Positions 25,501 to 36,475 of a stretch of DNA of 64,000 nt are shown here, piece after piece. The notes under the pieces were generated by a model. That model did no database searches, had not been told where the DNA came from, and saw nothing but the letters and a program-made list of their open reading frames with translations. Where the stretch lies: positions 16,157,645 through 16,221,644 of the forward strand of contig OV121088.1 of assembly GCA_921293015.1 (NCBI GenBank), given 5' to 3'. This DNA is from Phorcus lineatus (taxonomy: Eukaryota > Mollusca > Gastropoda > Trochida > Trochidae). Within the stretch, counting starts at the first letter, position 1, and each line of letters begins with the position of its first letter. The position numbers and the translations under genes were made by a program.

Positions 25501-27334
25501 TTGAGATCATGCGACTGCGTTTAGCATGGAGCAATGCATGTGAAAATTAATAATGAAATAATTGAATGACAGTGACAATATCATTACTAGTAATAATGTT
25601 ACTAATCAATACATGGATCATGACATTAATTATTAGGGTTATAGCCTTGTCAAGCCGTATGAATACAAAGTCTGCTCTGCCGGGCGAATAAAGCTACTTA
25701 TATCTCATGCTGAAATTAAGAGTGCTGTATTAAATATGATATTGAAAGTGATCTGATGTAATTGACGGGTCATTTCGACGTTATCAGTAGAGTGTAATTA
25801 CTGTAATCAAAGGGGCATTCCATTAGAATGTTGTCTAACGCGATGATCAAATTGATTGCATGCAATTTAGAGGAGAATAATAGATGTATTGACCACAAAC
25901 ATGGCTGAATTATTGCCATGTATATGGGCCTATTGAACTGTTGAACCTGCCTAATAAATAAGAAGACAATTAGCAGCGGGTTTCATTCACAGATTTGGAC
26001 AATGATACGTATCAATATAGGAAGGCTAAGTATAGATTCAAAATAACTTATACTTTACATATAACAATTCCAGAACATCTGGTGTAACATGAACATTGTT
26101 ACTAATTTTAAAATAAAAAAACACATATTTGAACATGCTCTTATCGGAATGGCTATATAAGAAACGTAGTCGGGTCTGTGAAATTACTAAATGATCGTAA
26201 AGCCACATTCTAAATCTTTATCTTTGTGGATGCTCTAAGTGGTTAAAGGCATTATTGCAAGCTTTTCCTGTTCAAATTAGTTATTGCAAGGTATATGAAG
26301 ACCTAGTAATTCACTTTAGCTTCCTATCGATGCACTGAATTATTCATCATTGATTATCATTCTTTAAAATTGAACTGCAATCAATATTGACAATTTTAAG
26401 ACATCCGCTCTTGCCTTGGACATACGGAAAATCTATGGTCAGCTGTGCACGAAACGGATAATTTATAGACAGTTGAAAACGGCTGAACTAGTTATGTTTG
26501 CAGCTAGTGAATTTACCTTAACTCTAAACTGAGAACAAGGAATGAAATAAAGTTTATCAAAGCAATTAACCGATTTAATAACATCGCATTAGCAATGTTA
26601 CTGGATCAACCAAAATAGCTGCCGTTTCAGCTTTTCTGGTTGTAAGCAAGATTTTAATATTGCCCAATTTTTTTATTTAATACTTTCGGCCTTTCTTAAT
26701 CAACTGTATTATCTGAAAAAGCACATATTTGCTTTATTACTTTCGAGGTGGATTGCCTGAGTGCATATCGTTAGTTACATCGTGAGCTATGCATTATTTG
26801 TGCATTCGTTGTGTTTACGAAATATTGGTAAGCACTAGTGCGTTTAAGTAAGTCCGTTTTGGATTATATGGTAGATATGCGTGATGACAACATTTGGTAT
26901 CGGAATACATTTTACATTCTCATTTATCTTTTTTTCCCCATTCTTATGGGAAAATTAGGAAAACGTTGTATAATGTCAGTTAATAGGAAGTTTGTATTCG
27001 TCCTCCAATTTGTTTATAATAACTTAACGTTTGGTAGAGAATAAGTTGATGATATCACAGAAAACACTTAACTGTTCTAATGGGTCTCTGTGGCACAAAC
27101 ACTATAAAGATATGATTTCCGATGCTTACACGTTATATGTATTCATGCTAGCAGTGGAAATTATTGATTTACCATCTTGGTTTGTAAACACCATTCAAAT
27201 TCGTCGTTGTTTTGCAACAAGAAAGATCATTATAATTCTCAGTTTACTGAAATTGACATGACTGTCGCAATAGATAATGATATCTGATAATATCGACCAT
27301 CAGTTTAAATCACAATCATGGTCAATTTATCTTA

Positions 27335-27430
27335 CTACCGTATACCGGGAAATTTTCGTGGTTGGAAATTTTAGTGGTTGAGGACTCAAAGACCTTTCGT
27401 GGATTTTAATTTTCGTGGTTCAGACGTTGT
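27335..27430. mobile_element. Relic of a palindromic MITE (ATTTTCGTGG type)
   Basis: The sequence accgtataccgggaaatttt followed by repeated attttcgtggtt and attttagtggtt words resembles one end of a short palindromic repeat of the aattttcgcggtt type, common in invertebrate genomes. The partner arm is not clear, so this is a fragment. Confidence 0.4.
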
Positions 27431-30310
27431 CAAAATAATATGTAAGTGAGACTAACTTTATTCAAGATTCACGGAATTTTTAAATATTTCGGAAAAGGAA
27501 TATTCGGTTCTGGGAGTGTTAAACGTTATTCTTAAAAATGAGAGGTTATCTAAAGTTTACTAGAGCAAGTGTGAATAAAGGATTCGATTTATTATCTTAT
27601 TGCCGTTCAAATACCAGGATCTCTGTCAGTGTAAATGAACAGTACTATCAGTTACAAGTTAAAATAGCAAGGAATAAATATTAAACTAAATATGGAATGT
27701 GTCGTTTCTTGACAAATACACCTTGTGAGATAGGAAAGTTGTATTTCAACTTGTGTCAAGAAGAGACAAATATCCTCGATATGTTTAAGGGAAATTCAGA
27801 GTCGTAAATGCTTAGGAAATGAAATGCCAATAAATAAACATATTTCTCAGGAAATAAAACGATTGAATGGAATTTTGAAAAATAAATTAAACGTTAATGA
27901 TTTAGGACTTCTTCACTGTTTATGGAAATGTATTTAATTACGATCATGGTGAGGAGAACAATTGATTAACCGTATGACTTCTTCTTCATGTTGTGTTAAA
28001 TGATTCAATGTAATTGTTGAAAAGAAACAACGTTTCCAAAAAAACGAAAATAGTGATCACATAAACCTTTTAAACGTTTACTTTTTTCATGTTTATGTTG
28101 AACAATAACCCTTGGTTTCTAAAACTGGAGCAATAAAACTTGTGTTATTTTGTGTCATTATGTTATGGTCTCATATGAATAGAATTATTGATTCGCATTG
28201 ATGCTGAGGTTTCTCTATTCACATGAAAATTCCCTTTACATTTCTACAAGTTATGCCTTAACCGATGCTAACATTATTCTCTAAAGTACTTAAGGGGTAG
28301 ATATACATCTAGATGTATATAGCACATTTTCAACAATGAATATTCCCTTCCACACACAAAGTTAATCCATGATGATTGACAATACTTACATTGATAATAT
28401 ACTGTGTGTCCATTCACATTTAAAACCCTGCCGCGACAGACGTACCTTATACACAAAGAAGTCGATCAAACGCTGATTACATTTGCGTTAAGTACCTTTT
28501 ACTTATTGACAACAGCCGCATAGCATGCTCCTTTCATAATGACAATGTATATATAGATTTGTAGACGAAATCCAATTAGACGCAAAAATGTACGTTTTTT
28601 GGGCCAATATAAGTTGACAAACTATATACGAATCAAACGTGGTAATGGCTTTTAAATGTTTACAAATAAGAACAGCTTAATGAAAACTTGTGTGTGTGTG
28701 TCGACTGGCATTTATGATTGATGTTCCTTACAATGGATATATCAACATTTTTTTTTATTAACATCCGTTATCATTGCAAATATAACTTCAATATACATTT
28801 CTTTCAACGAAAATTTGTTTGATGAAAACATTCGACAACATTCAAACACCCACTTTAAAACCAATCTTTGGACATCATACACCCCAACAAGGCTTAATGG
28901 TGTGTTAAAACCAGAAGACAATGCAAGGTTATGAAAAGTTCGTTTAAACCTTTTTAAAAAATTCATTCCATACTCAATTTTAATCGATAATGTTAAGTGG
29001 ATAAATATATCATATCATTCATTTTCAAAATGCGATCTTACTTTTTATGCTATGGTAATTTACATAATCAGATGAAGTGTTCCCTTTCTTGAATAAAAAA
29101 AAATCGCAAAATTCGTATTTCAATCATATAAGATTGATATGTAAAGTGAACGTGTTTAAATGTTAAGTTTCAAAATCATTCAGCTGTTCTGAGCGTTTAT
29201 TGAATAAATTTGTCGTTATTTTGGGTTCCTGTAAAAAATACTTAACAGAAAATAAAACGTTAGTTTCATTCAGTATCGTTTCTGACCTTTGTGTAGGACA
29301 ATTCAAAGGTACTGTAACCAAATCTAAATAGAATACAGACATTTTAGGTATATATGCCACATACTGTTGCATTTTTTTTATTCCTAGAAAAGAAAAAAAT
29401 AATGACAATAAGATCAATAGAAATCAATTGCAATGAAATTAATTCACTGTATATCAATATTATATATCAACAATATATGTGTTCTTTCCTTGTTTAAAAA
29501 CACCCGCACGAATCCTATTACTCATTCCCTGAAACCACTTAATGTTAATGCAACAATTAACTGTATTCTATAAACATCTATAAACATCGTCCGGATGGGG
29601 TCATTTTGCCATTAATACTAGATTCTGACTACTATAATTAGAAGATCATTCGACCGTTGATCTAATTGATTTCACTGGATCTGGTAGAAAATTACAAATA
29701 TTATATCCATATACAAGGCAATTTTATTACCGCTTATATGTGCCTACTGAACTGTTGAACTTGGGCTAATAAATAAGACAAAATGATTATCAAGGGGTTT
29801 CACAGTTCTTGACAATAATATGTTTATGATATGAAACGGTTTAGGACGTATTTACAACTACAATTTACACATTGTTATCCCATGGCATAGGCTATTCTTA
29901 ACTAGTTATTAGATTAATAACTCATAACATGTTCTATCTGAACGGCTGTTGTCAAGTGAAGTTGCAAGACAGGGTGATTATAACGTTTCTTAAAATGTAG
30001 ACGCAAAATCCTTGAAGGGATTTAGGTTATGTTAAGGTTTATCGGGAGGATACCTTACGGGTAAATATATCTCATTGTCATTATCGATAAGTAAGAACGT
30101 TTTCACGTGGGATTTGTTAAAAAGCTGTTTGACAAAATTAATCCCAAAATGCAAAAGCCCAACTTCTAAAGAATGCCCCTGGGTATTTTTTTTATCTATT
30201 TCATAAACTGACAACCTATCCTAATTACGTAGATATAACTTATTTCACGAGAAAAGAATAAGTACGGAAACGTCCGTAAAATATCACACGACCCAAAACC
30301 AGTCATAGAA

Positions 30311-30318
30311 TATAAAAG
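30311..30318 (+). promoter_or_regulatory. TATAAAAG box in duplicated region
   Basis: A consensus TATA box is followed by a GC-richer 45-bp stretch. No ORF or splice donor that would define a gene can be seen downstream. A weak promoter candidate. Confidence 0.2.
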
Positions 30319-30425
30319 GGCCTGATTACTCTTCCTTCGACTCGACCACTGTGGTGTAATTAAAAAAAAAGTAAATACCTTGACGTTTAATAAAATTATA
30401 ATTACTTACATCTGGATGACATTAC

Positions 30426-30624
30426 TACGGTGGCATATTAGGGCCATCTGTTTTTTTATTTTTATCTTGAAATTTCAAGAAAAAAATTGAAATTTCAACA
30501 TGTCCATCTTGAAATTTCAAGATATTAAGTTGATATTTCAAGATATTAAGTTGATATTTCAAGATATTAAGTTGAAATTTCAAGATAAAATCAAAAAAAC
30601 AAATGGCCCTAATATGCCACCGTA
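30426..30624 (+). mobile_element. MITE with TACGGTGGCATATTAGGG ends, copy 2 (complete)
   Basis: A 199-bp element with terminal inverted repeats tacggtggcatattagggcc and ggccctaatatgccaccgta. A 6-bp direct duplication CATTAC flanks it (30420-30425 and 30625-30630). The interior is built from palindromic TTGAAATTTCAA-type words and includes a 21-bp tandem unit starting at 30527, 30548 and 30569. There is no ORF. The whole element can fold on itself. Confidence 0.93.
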
Positions 30625-31224
30625 CATTACTTTAATAATTCCCATGTCATGTGTGGCTGAGTGCAGTAACAAAACATAGTTTAACTAAATGTTTATTACT
30701 CGGTGTTATCAATGATAGTAAGTGGGGTGTCTGTCTCGTTCGTGATTGAGAAACTATTGTAACCACTTTCATTTGTCTGCGGTACGCAGGAATGATGGCT
30801 GATTAACCTATCAAACTAAACGAACTTGTCCATTATCCTAAAAATCCAGGGACTCTCGAGATCTTGGAAGTTTCTTTTCGACCAATGGTCGTGTTCTGAT
30901 CGTTTACAAATGGTTGCACTATCACAAAAGACCTATCGACTCACATTACGCCATATCCAATTCTAAAATTCCAATGATGTTCCGGGCTCAGCATCGAATG
31001 TTTAATGGTGACGTTTAAACGGATTGAAAAAGAATAAGAAACTAAATGTGACAAGTGAGGGTTAACATGTCACATCGTTTCTGGTTTCGAGGAAATTATG
31101 TTTTAACTCACCATATGGTCTAAAATCTATCTCGCTTGTATAGAAAATAATCATTTCGATAGATTCATCCCTTAAAGTTCCCATAAACATTTCATGGCTG
31201 CATTATATATTGTCCTGGGCCTAG

Positions 31225-31316
31225 ATTTTCGAAGCTCTCTTAGTGCTAAGATAGTCGTAAGTACCATACATTAACATTGACTTACGATTATCTTAGCACT
31301 AAGAGAGCTTCGAAAA
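31225..31316. repeat. Short perfect-type hairpin (38-bp arms, 17-nt loop)
   Basis: The arms attttcgaagctctcttag and ctaagagagcttcgaaaat continue inward to gtcgtaagt and acttacgat, with one or two mismatches. The size suits a MITE with no body or a pre-miRNA-like stem. I cannot tell which. Confidence 0.85.
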
Positions 31317-31782
31317 TATGGGTCCTGATTATTGGTTAACCTCAGATTTTTATATTCTATTTGTAACAAGTCCTTTTACCACTAAGTCCCAATTAATCTT
31401 TTGAGAAAGATCGTTTACAAACATACTTGATAGATTAAATGTTAACAAAAAACAAGGACGAATGAATATTCAGAACCAAGCCGTCCATGAGCATTACTTA
31501 TTGACTACATATATAATATGCCAATATTTATTAACTACTCTGCTGCAACAGATTTATATCGTCAACAAAGGAGTAAACCACACTAGATGTACCCAAATGT
31601 TAACGACTGAATATTGACTACAAGCAAGATTAAATTTGTCGTAGAAATCATATTCTACTTTATAATTCAACCCAACGACCGACGTCAAATATTTATTTTT
31701 GTTTATAAACACTATGTTTTTAACAATATATTTTCAACAAAAGAGTCGATCAAACGCGACTATAGCTACTATACAATTATAG

Positions 31783-32230
31783 ACTATTATTATTATATAT
31801 ATTATTATATGAGGTCAATACCTGTTTTTATAGACACGAGGAAAGCAATATTGACAGAGGACGAACCGAGGTCAATATTGCTTTGCTCGGGTCTATAAAA
31901 ACAGGTATTGACCGAATTCATCAGTCCATAATTGTTTTACTATGTTTCGAATTAAAGACAAAAAGAAAGGACAAAACTACAGTCATGAACAGCAATTTAG
32001 ATAAATTGTTCAACATGACGGTCAAATGACGTCACGATAACAATAGCATGACGTCATGGAACAACGGTTTGACATCATTATGTCTATTTCAAGTCAATAT
32101 CACTTTTGGTCGAACTCGGAGTGAAGTCAATATGCTTTTCTGTCGACTTACACGTGACTATACATCTCGACCAATCGCATCCCTGGAAAAAATAAGCTTA
32201 CATAATAATAATGGAATATTGACTTCAACC
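31783..32230 (+). mobile_element. Fold-back element family 2, copy 2
   Basis: Homologous over its length to 24728-25135. The palindrome arms are 31811-31855 and 31871-31925. The tip AGA-GGACGAACC-GAG (31856-31870) has lost two bases of the mini-stem compared with copy 1. The body repeats the TGACGTCA, cacgtgac and ccaatcg words. It has no counterpart in copy B, so it inserted after the segmental duplication or was lost from B. Confidence 0.85.
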
Positions 32231-32384
32231 AAGTTAATGTATATTGTATTCAAAATGGAAAAAATCCACTGCATATTTTAAAAACACCGGTCTCTGTGCA
32301 TACACATTAAATAAACAAATAATGTTCAAGAATGAATAGTCGATTTTGACATTTCTCGTCCAAAACCATATATCCCATCGAGTG

Positions 32385-32455
32385 AAGTAGAAATTTACAT
32401 TTTCAGGACTTCCGCAGCCACGAGTGTAAATAAATGTTTTTCTACTTTACGGAAT
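32385..32455. repeat. Degenerate palindrome
   Basis: The left arm gtgaagtagaaatttacatt pairs imperfectly with aatgtttttctactttacgg. The loop carries ccacgag. It probably belongs to another fold-back family. A site with overlapping TGACGTCA words (gacgtcacagacgacgtca) lies just downstream at about 32573. Confidence 0.55.
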
Positions 32456-32955
32456 GAGATTTACATGGTATCTGACAAGAAATTTCAAATGCTCTATTTA
32501 TTTTGTTTCCCAAAACCTCGTAGAGATCGTTAATGAGTCGCTAAATCGCTTCGCTAGCGCAGCCGCTGCATGACGTCACAGACGACGTCATGTGGTTGTT
32601 GAATTATTTCATTGTTACTGTTATAACACACTATTTTACTTACAGAGTTGCGGCTGTATCTTTATACTATATTTTTATAGCCAATCTAAGCAATATTTGA
32701 AATGGGTTTCCTTCCTTTCAAAAGATATAATGTAAATTAATAAAATGATACTCGGCTTTATGCTTACTGGATCTTCTCTTACCTTCAGAGGTAAAATGTT
32801 TTGCTAACAATTTTAGCAACGTATTGCTATTATCTGATTAAGTTATCAAAAACACACGATAACATTTGGTGTATGTAACTTTGTTATATTTTGGATTGTG
32901 TTATCTTGAGATGCAGACATTCATGTACTTATCAGGGGAAAATCCTTACGATATA

Positions 32956-33095
32956 GAGAATCTCACCCAAGTGTCTTCTGATATCAAATATATCAACACA
33001 AGTTTACAAAAGTTACAAATATCTGAGGCTTGCTTTTGTACTTTTATCAACGAGTGTTGATACATTTGATATCAGAGGACACGAGGGTGAGATTC
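32956..33095 (+). mobile_element. Fold-back element family 5, copy 1
   Basis: Arms aatctcacccaagtgtcttc and gaggacacgagggtgagatt close a stem that continues through gatatcaaat and atttgatatc. The loop of about 55 nt contains ctgaggc. Copy 2 is at 40746-40873. A cluster of TGACGTCA-like sites follows at 33200-33275. Confidence 0.85.
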
Positions 33096-33194
33096 TATTT
33101 ATCATCCAAAATCATTTTTCATTTCGATTCCGTGAAAAATGTATATTTCTGAACACTGCACTACTCTCAGCCTCTCAGTGCATTGATGTCATAG

Positions 33195-33280
33195 CATAGT
33201 GACGTCATCATGTTTATGACGCAATAGCATTGTGATGTCATTACTTGATGATGTAAAACAATTGTGATGTCATGAACTTG
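33195..33280. promoter_or_regulatory. Cluster of CRE-like TGACGTCA/TGATGTCA words
   Basis: One TGACGTCA and several one-base variants (tgacgcaa, tgatgtca) occur at roughly 30-bp intervals. They match the cAMP-response element consensus. Whether they act as such is unknown. Confidence 0.35.
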
Positions 33281-33298
33281 ACTGTAATAGGGCATTGT

Positions 33299-33628
33299 TC
33301 AAAATCTACTGTCAAAACGATATCTCCTAGGAGATATCGCTTGATCTTCCACAAGCGATTTATCCTGTGGAACACAGTTTTGGATGATAAAATCGAATAC
33401 AGACTTTCTTATTCGGGCAACAGCAGCAAGCACTGACTTTACCAAAAATTTACATATAACAGTATAGGATATCAGAATACAGACGGACAGGATATAAATC
33501 ACATATGTCACACGCTGCAATGCATTAGATACAGTAACACGAAAAAAATCACTCACATGACACGATTCTCCACCGCAACTTCCAATCAACGTAGATAGGT
33601 AGCTAATCGCGGCAGGTGATAAAAGCAT
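33299..33628 (-). CDS. Unrecognised ORF with one membrane segment; frame broken in copy B
   Basis: A 109-codon ATG frame with one strongly hydrophobic segment (around residues 40-62, VTYVIYILSVCILISYTVIC) and a basic, hydrophilic C-terminal part. The homologous stretch in copy B (about 48700-48930) keeps the same start and similar residues but has several in-frame stops. A good splice-donor consensus, CAT|GTGAGT, occurs inside the frame, so the true exon might be shorter. No family was recognised. It could be a genuine small gene lost in copy B, or noncoding sequence that happens to be open here. Confidence 0.2.
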   Translation of the reverse strand: MLLSPAAISYLSTLIGSCGGESCHVSDFFRVTVSNALQRVTYVIYILSVCILISYTVICKFLVKSVLAAVARIRKSVFDFIIQNCVPQDKSLVEDQAISPRRYRFDSRF

Positions 33629-34779
33629 TTAGAAACACAGCTTCCGGGAAGATTCATCTATCTTTATCACCTGATTGCGTGACGACCTGATTGTTTTAGA
33701 GATATTTTGATATTGCATTTGTTATACTTCACTGCAGAAAGACATACGGTCTATGCTTCAAGAAATTAACATTTTGGCACACACACAGAGTTCGTTCGTT
33801 TTTTGATTTTTGTGTTTACTGTTATAGTGGTATATGCAAAAAAACGTCATGAATTACGTCCCTTGCCATTGTTAACGCTACATGCTTGGCAACAACATGT
33901 ATTATACCCTTATGATCACATTTGTGTGAAACCGGTTGGTGTGGAATTGATATGCTAAGATTCATCTTCAGTCTTTTATTTCTAAGTATATTTACACATA
34001 AACCATGAAAACTTTTACATCTATTTCTATATCTATATATATACGTATATGTCACAGGGTCTCGATATCCATAAATGAGAAAGTAAGGGATTCTGTACAA
34101 CATATTTAAGATAGCCTGCGTCAATGGTTCTTAAAAGCTGAATTTATAGTAAAAGGTTACAGTGAAATGAACGCCGGACGACATGCCATGCCTTTAAAGA
34201 TCGGGTGAAATGCCTTATGGTCGATTTCGGAATTCGCTAAAAGGGATTATAATTTGACGTTGACTCAACTTTAAATTTCTGAAATCGGCCGCTAAACAAC
34301 ATAAATACGGCTTTGTAATTAAATTGCCTAATTACGACCGGCGAGCAGAACCTGAAAGGCCCTGTGGTCACTGAAGCGTGAATCTTTCGTGACGTGCTAG
34401 TTGGCATATCATCAATCGCTCGTTATGTAAAACAACACTAGCCGATAGTAAATCTCGCAGTTAAACCGTCGGTTATACCTACTAAACGCTATCCAAACAA
34501 CTCAAACCTAAAAGGAATCTATTGTTTAATTCATTGTCTGGATATTTGTATTTTTGCAAGCGCAAGACCCTGATTAAATACGATGCTGTGTGCACTTTCC
34601 TACGGAATGTTTTTAAAAGTGACGACCCTGCGCAATGTTGTCATAGTTATAAGATTGCGCTAACGCGTGAGATCCCGGAAGTATTTCTTACATGAACTAT
34701 GCTCACTTATTGGACATCATATTGAGGGATGCACCGGTATTTTCATAAAAATATAACCTTTGTCAAGTATTAACGCATA

Positions 34780-34973
34780 ATGTCCTCCAGCGATTCGGAA
34801 AGTGAGATATCATTATCTATGGAATGTGTCTCATCATGTTCAGAATCGCTAATTTCAATTGACGGGGCCGATACTATTCCTTACTTATATGAGCCAAATG
34901 ACAGTTCGAGTGGCACAGAAACAGAAGAGACGACAAGCAATCAAAACGGAGAGAAATTGAACAACAGAGACTG
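34780..34973 (+). CDS. Possible first exon of a P2XR_C-like zinc-binding protein (partial)
   Basis: The ATG frame begins with an acidic, Ser-rich stretch (MSSSDSESEISLSMECVSSC), then PYLYEP, another acidic low-complexity stretch, and LNNRDW. The order acidic Ser-rich tail, PYxFEP-like box, acidic linker, NxxWC resembles the N-terminus of the P2X7 intracellular-domain-like proteins that are numerous in molluscs and corals. The frame then meets a splice-donor consensus, CTG|GTATGA (exon end 34973), splitting the Trp codon in phase 2. An ETS-like ccggaagt lies upstream at about 34675. I could not find the following Cys-rich exon in the window, so the gene is partial, dead, or misread. Confidence 0.4.
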
Positions 34974-35004
34974 GTATGAATTTCTTTTGGCATTTTCAAT
35001 TTAA

Positions 35005-36460
35005 TTTTTATGCTATTACAACAAAACTAAGAATTTACTATTAATGCTAAATTGCATTGCACTGATTATTTAAAAAAACAATTCTCCATTATATTTATAT
35101 ATTTTTTCAGTCAACAGAAATAATAAAAATAAAATTGAATGTATTATTGACCATGGATTATTTGAATATGATATCCATGTTTTTATGTATTTTGGCGTTC
35201 ACATAATTTTCTAAATGTAATGTAGGCGTGTAGTGTATGATGAATGAGACATTATTGTTGATATCGTCTTAAGAATAGCTAAGTGGAAGTCAACTCCTAT
35301 CACATTTGTAGGTCGTACATCATAAATGTACATCCAAAGATAATTTCCTGGGTTCCGTTGCACAAAACTCTAAGGTAACCTTACGTCACTAAGGTTAACC
35401 TCAAAGTTAAGTTGTTCATCAATTACAACGTCTGCCAAATGTTGTCACAACATTCAGACTGGTTTAACTAGTTTGTTTGTTTTTTTATGACACACAGGTG
35501 GCCGTTATGTAATCCTATCGCTTTCAATTTCAATTCTTGATTTAATGGTCTCTAATTATACCTTTTGAATTTTAACGCCTTGGACCCGCCAAGCGGAATA
35601 GATGTCCTGTCATAATGGCGTAACTCTTGGCATTCGACTGGTACTGAGTTTATTGTCACGGCGTCCAGTCATTTTAAACCAATGAACTTGTAAAATATAT
35701 TTTCAACCAATAAATTAAGAGAAGGAGATTTGGCTCATGCACTTCTACGGACGATGACACACATTTAAAAAAGTACATCGTGAATAACGGGTACCAACAT
35801 TCTTTAGGATTACATAGGATGTTTCTAACGCTTGCGCCAGGTATGTTTTCATGTCATTTATTGTTAAATTCAAAGCCAGAGATATTGCAACACGGTGTGA
35901 GATGTTATACTAGATAAGAATATGATATGTGTTAGTTAAATACAAACGAATCATCCAATAAGTACTAAGTTGTCATGAAAGTGAAGTGAAACAAAATTAT
36001 TTTTTCTATAGTCATTAAAAAGTTTCTTCATTGTCTCCCGTTTATTACAAAAACCTTCATTTTTTCGAGACAATTTATAACTTCATATCGATAAATACAT
36101 GTTGTAACACTACGTGATATCGCATAGTAATGGATCTCTCACCGACCAAGTTCTTTACCTTTTTTTATATAAACCCACCCAAGAAAACCGCGTCCAAGGA
36201 TTGTCACAGTCCAATTAAGATGGATTTGACGACTGAGAGGGAAAGTTGATATCATGAAGCCGTTATATATCGTATTTTGGAATTCTTTCGGTGATGCTAT
36301 TGCCTCTATTTTGCTGTTGAATTAGCTTAAAAATACAGAGAAAATCAAAGGGCTGGACTTTCAGTTGGAAACTAGCACGTCACACACTGGGCGTGGCTTC
36401 GAGTCATGCTTCGGTGATTTTGTGTAAGCGTTCGCCAGCCTCATTAGGCGGCTATCCAAA
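35005..36460. other. Noncoding part of copy A
   Basis: A short repeat-like stretch near 35345-35400 (gttccgttgcacaaaactct) resembles the end of a dispersed repeat. No further exon was recognised. Confidence 0.4.
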
Positions 36461-36467
36461 ACAGGGG

Positions 36468-36475
36468 TATAAAAG
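36468..36475 (+). promoter_or_regulatory. TATAAAAG box in a GC-richer patch
   Basis: A consensus TATA box at the end of a GC-richer stretch (36365-36490). A gene downstream cannot be defined. Confidence 0.25.

Noticed and set aside
33195-33280. CRISPR-like or short tandem array, because similar words recur every ~30 bp
   Set aside because: The repeats are only 8 bp and variable, the spacers are unrelated, and the organism is a eukaryote.
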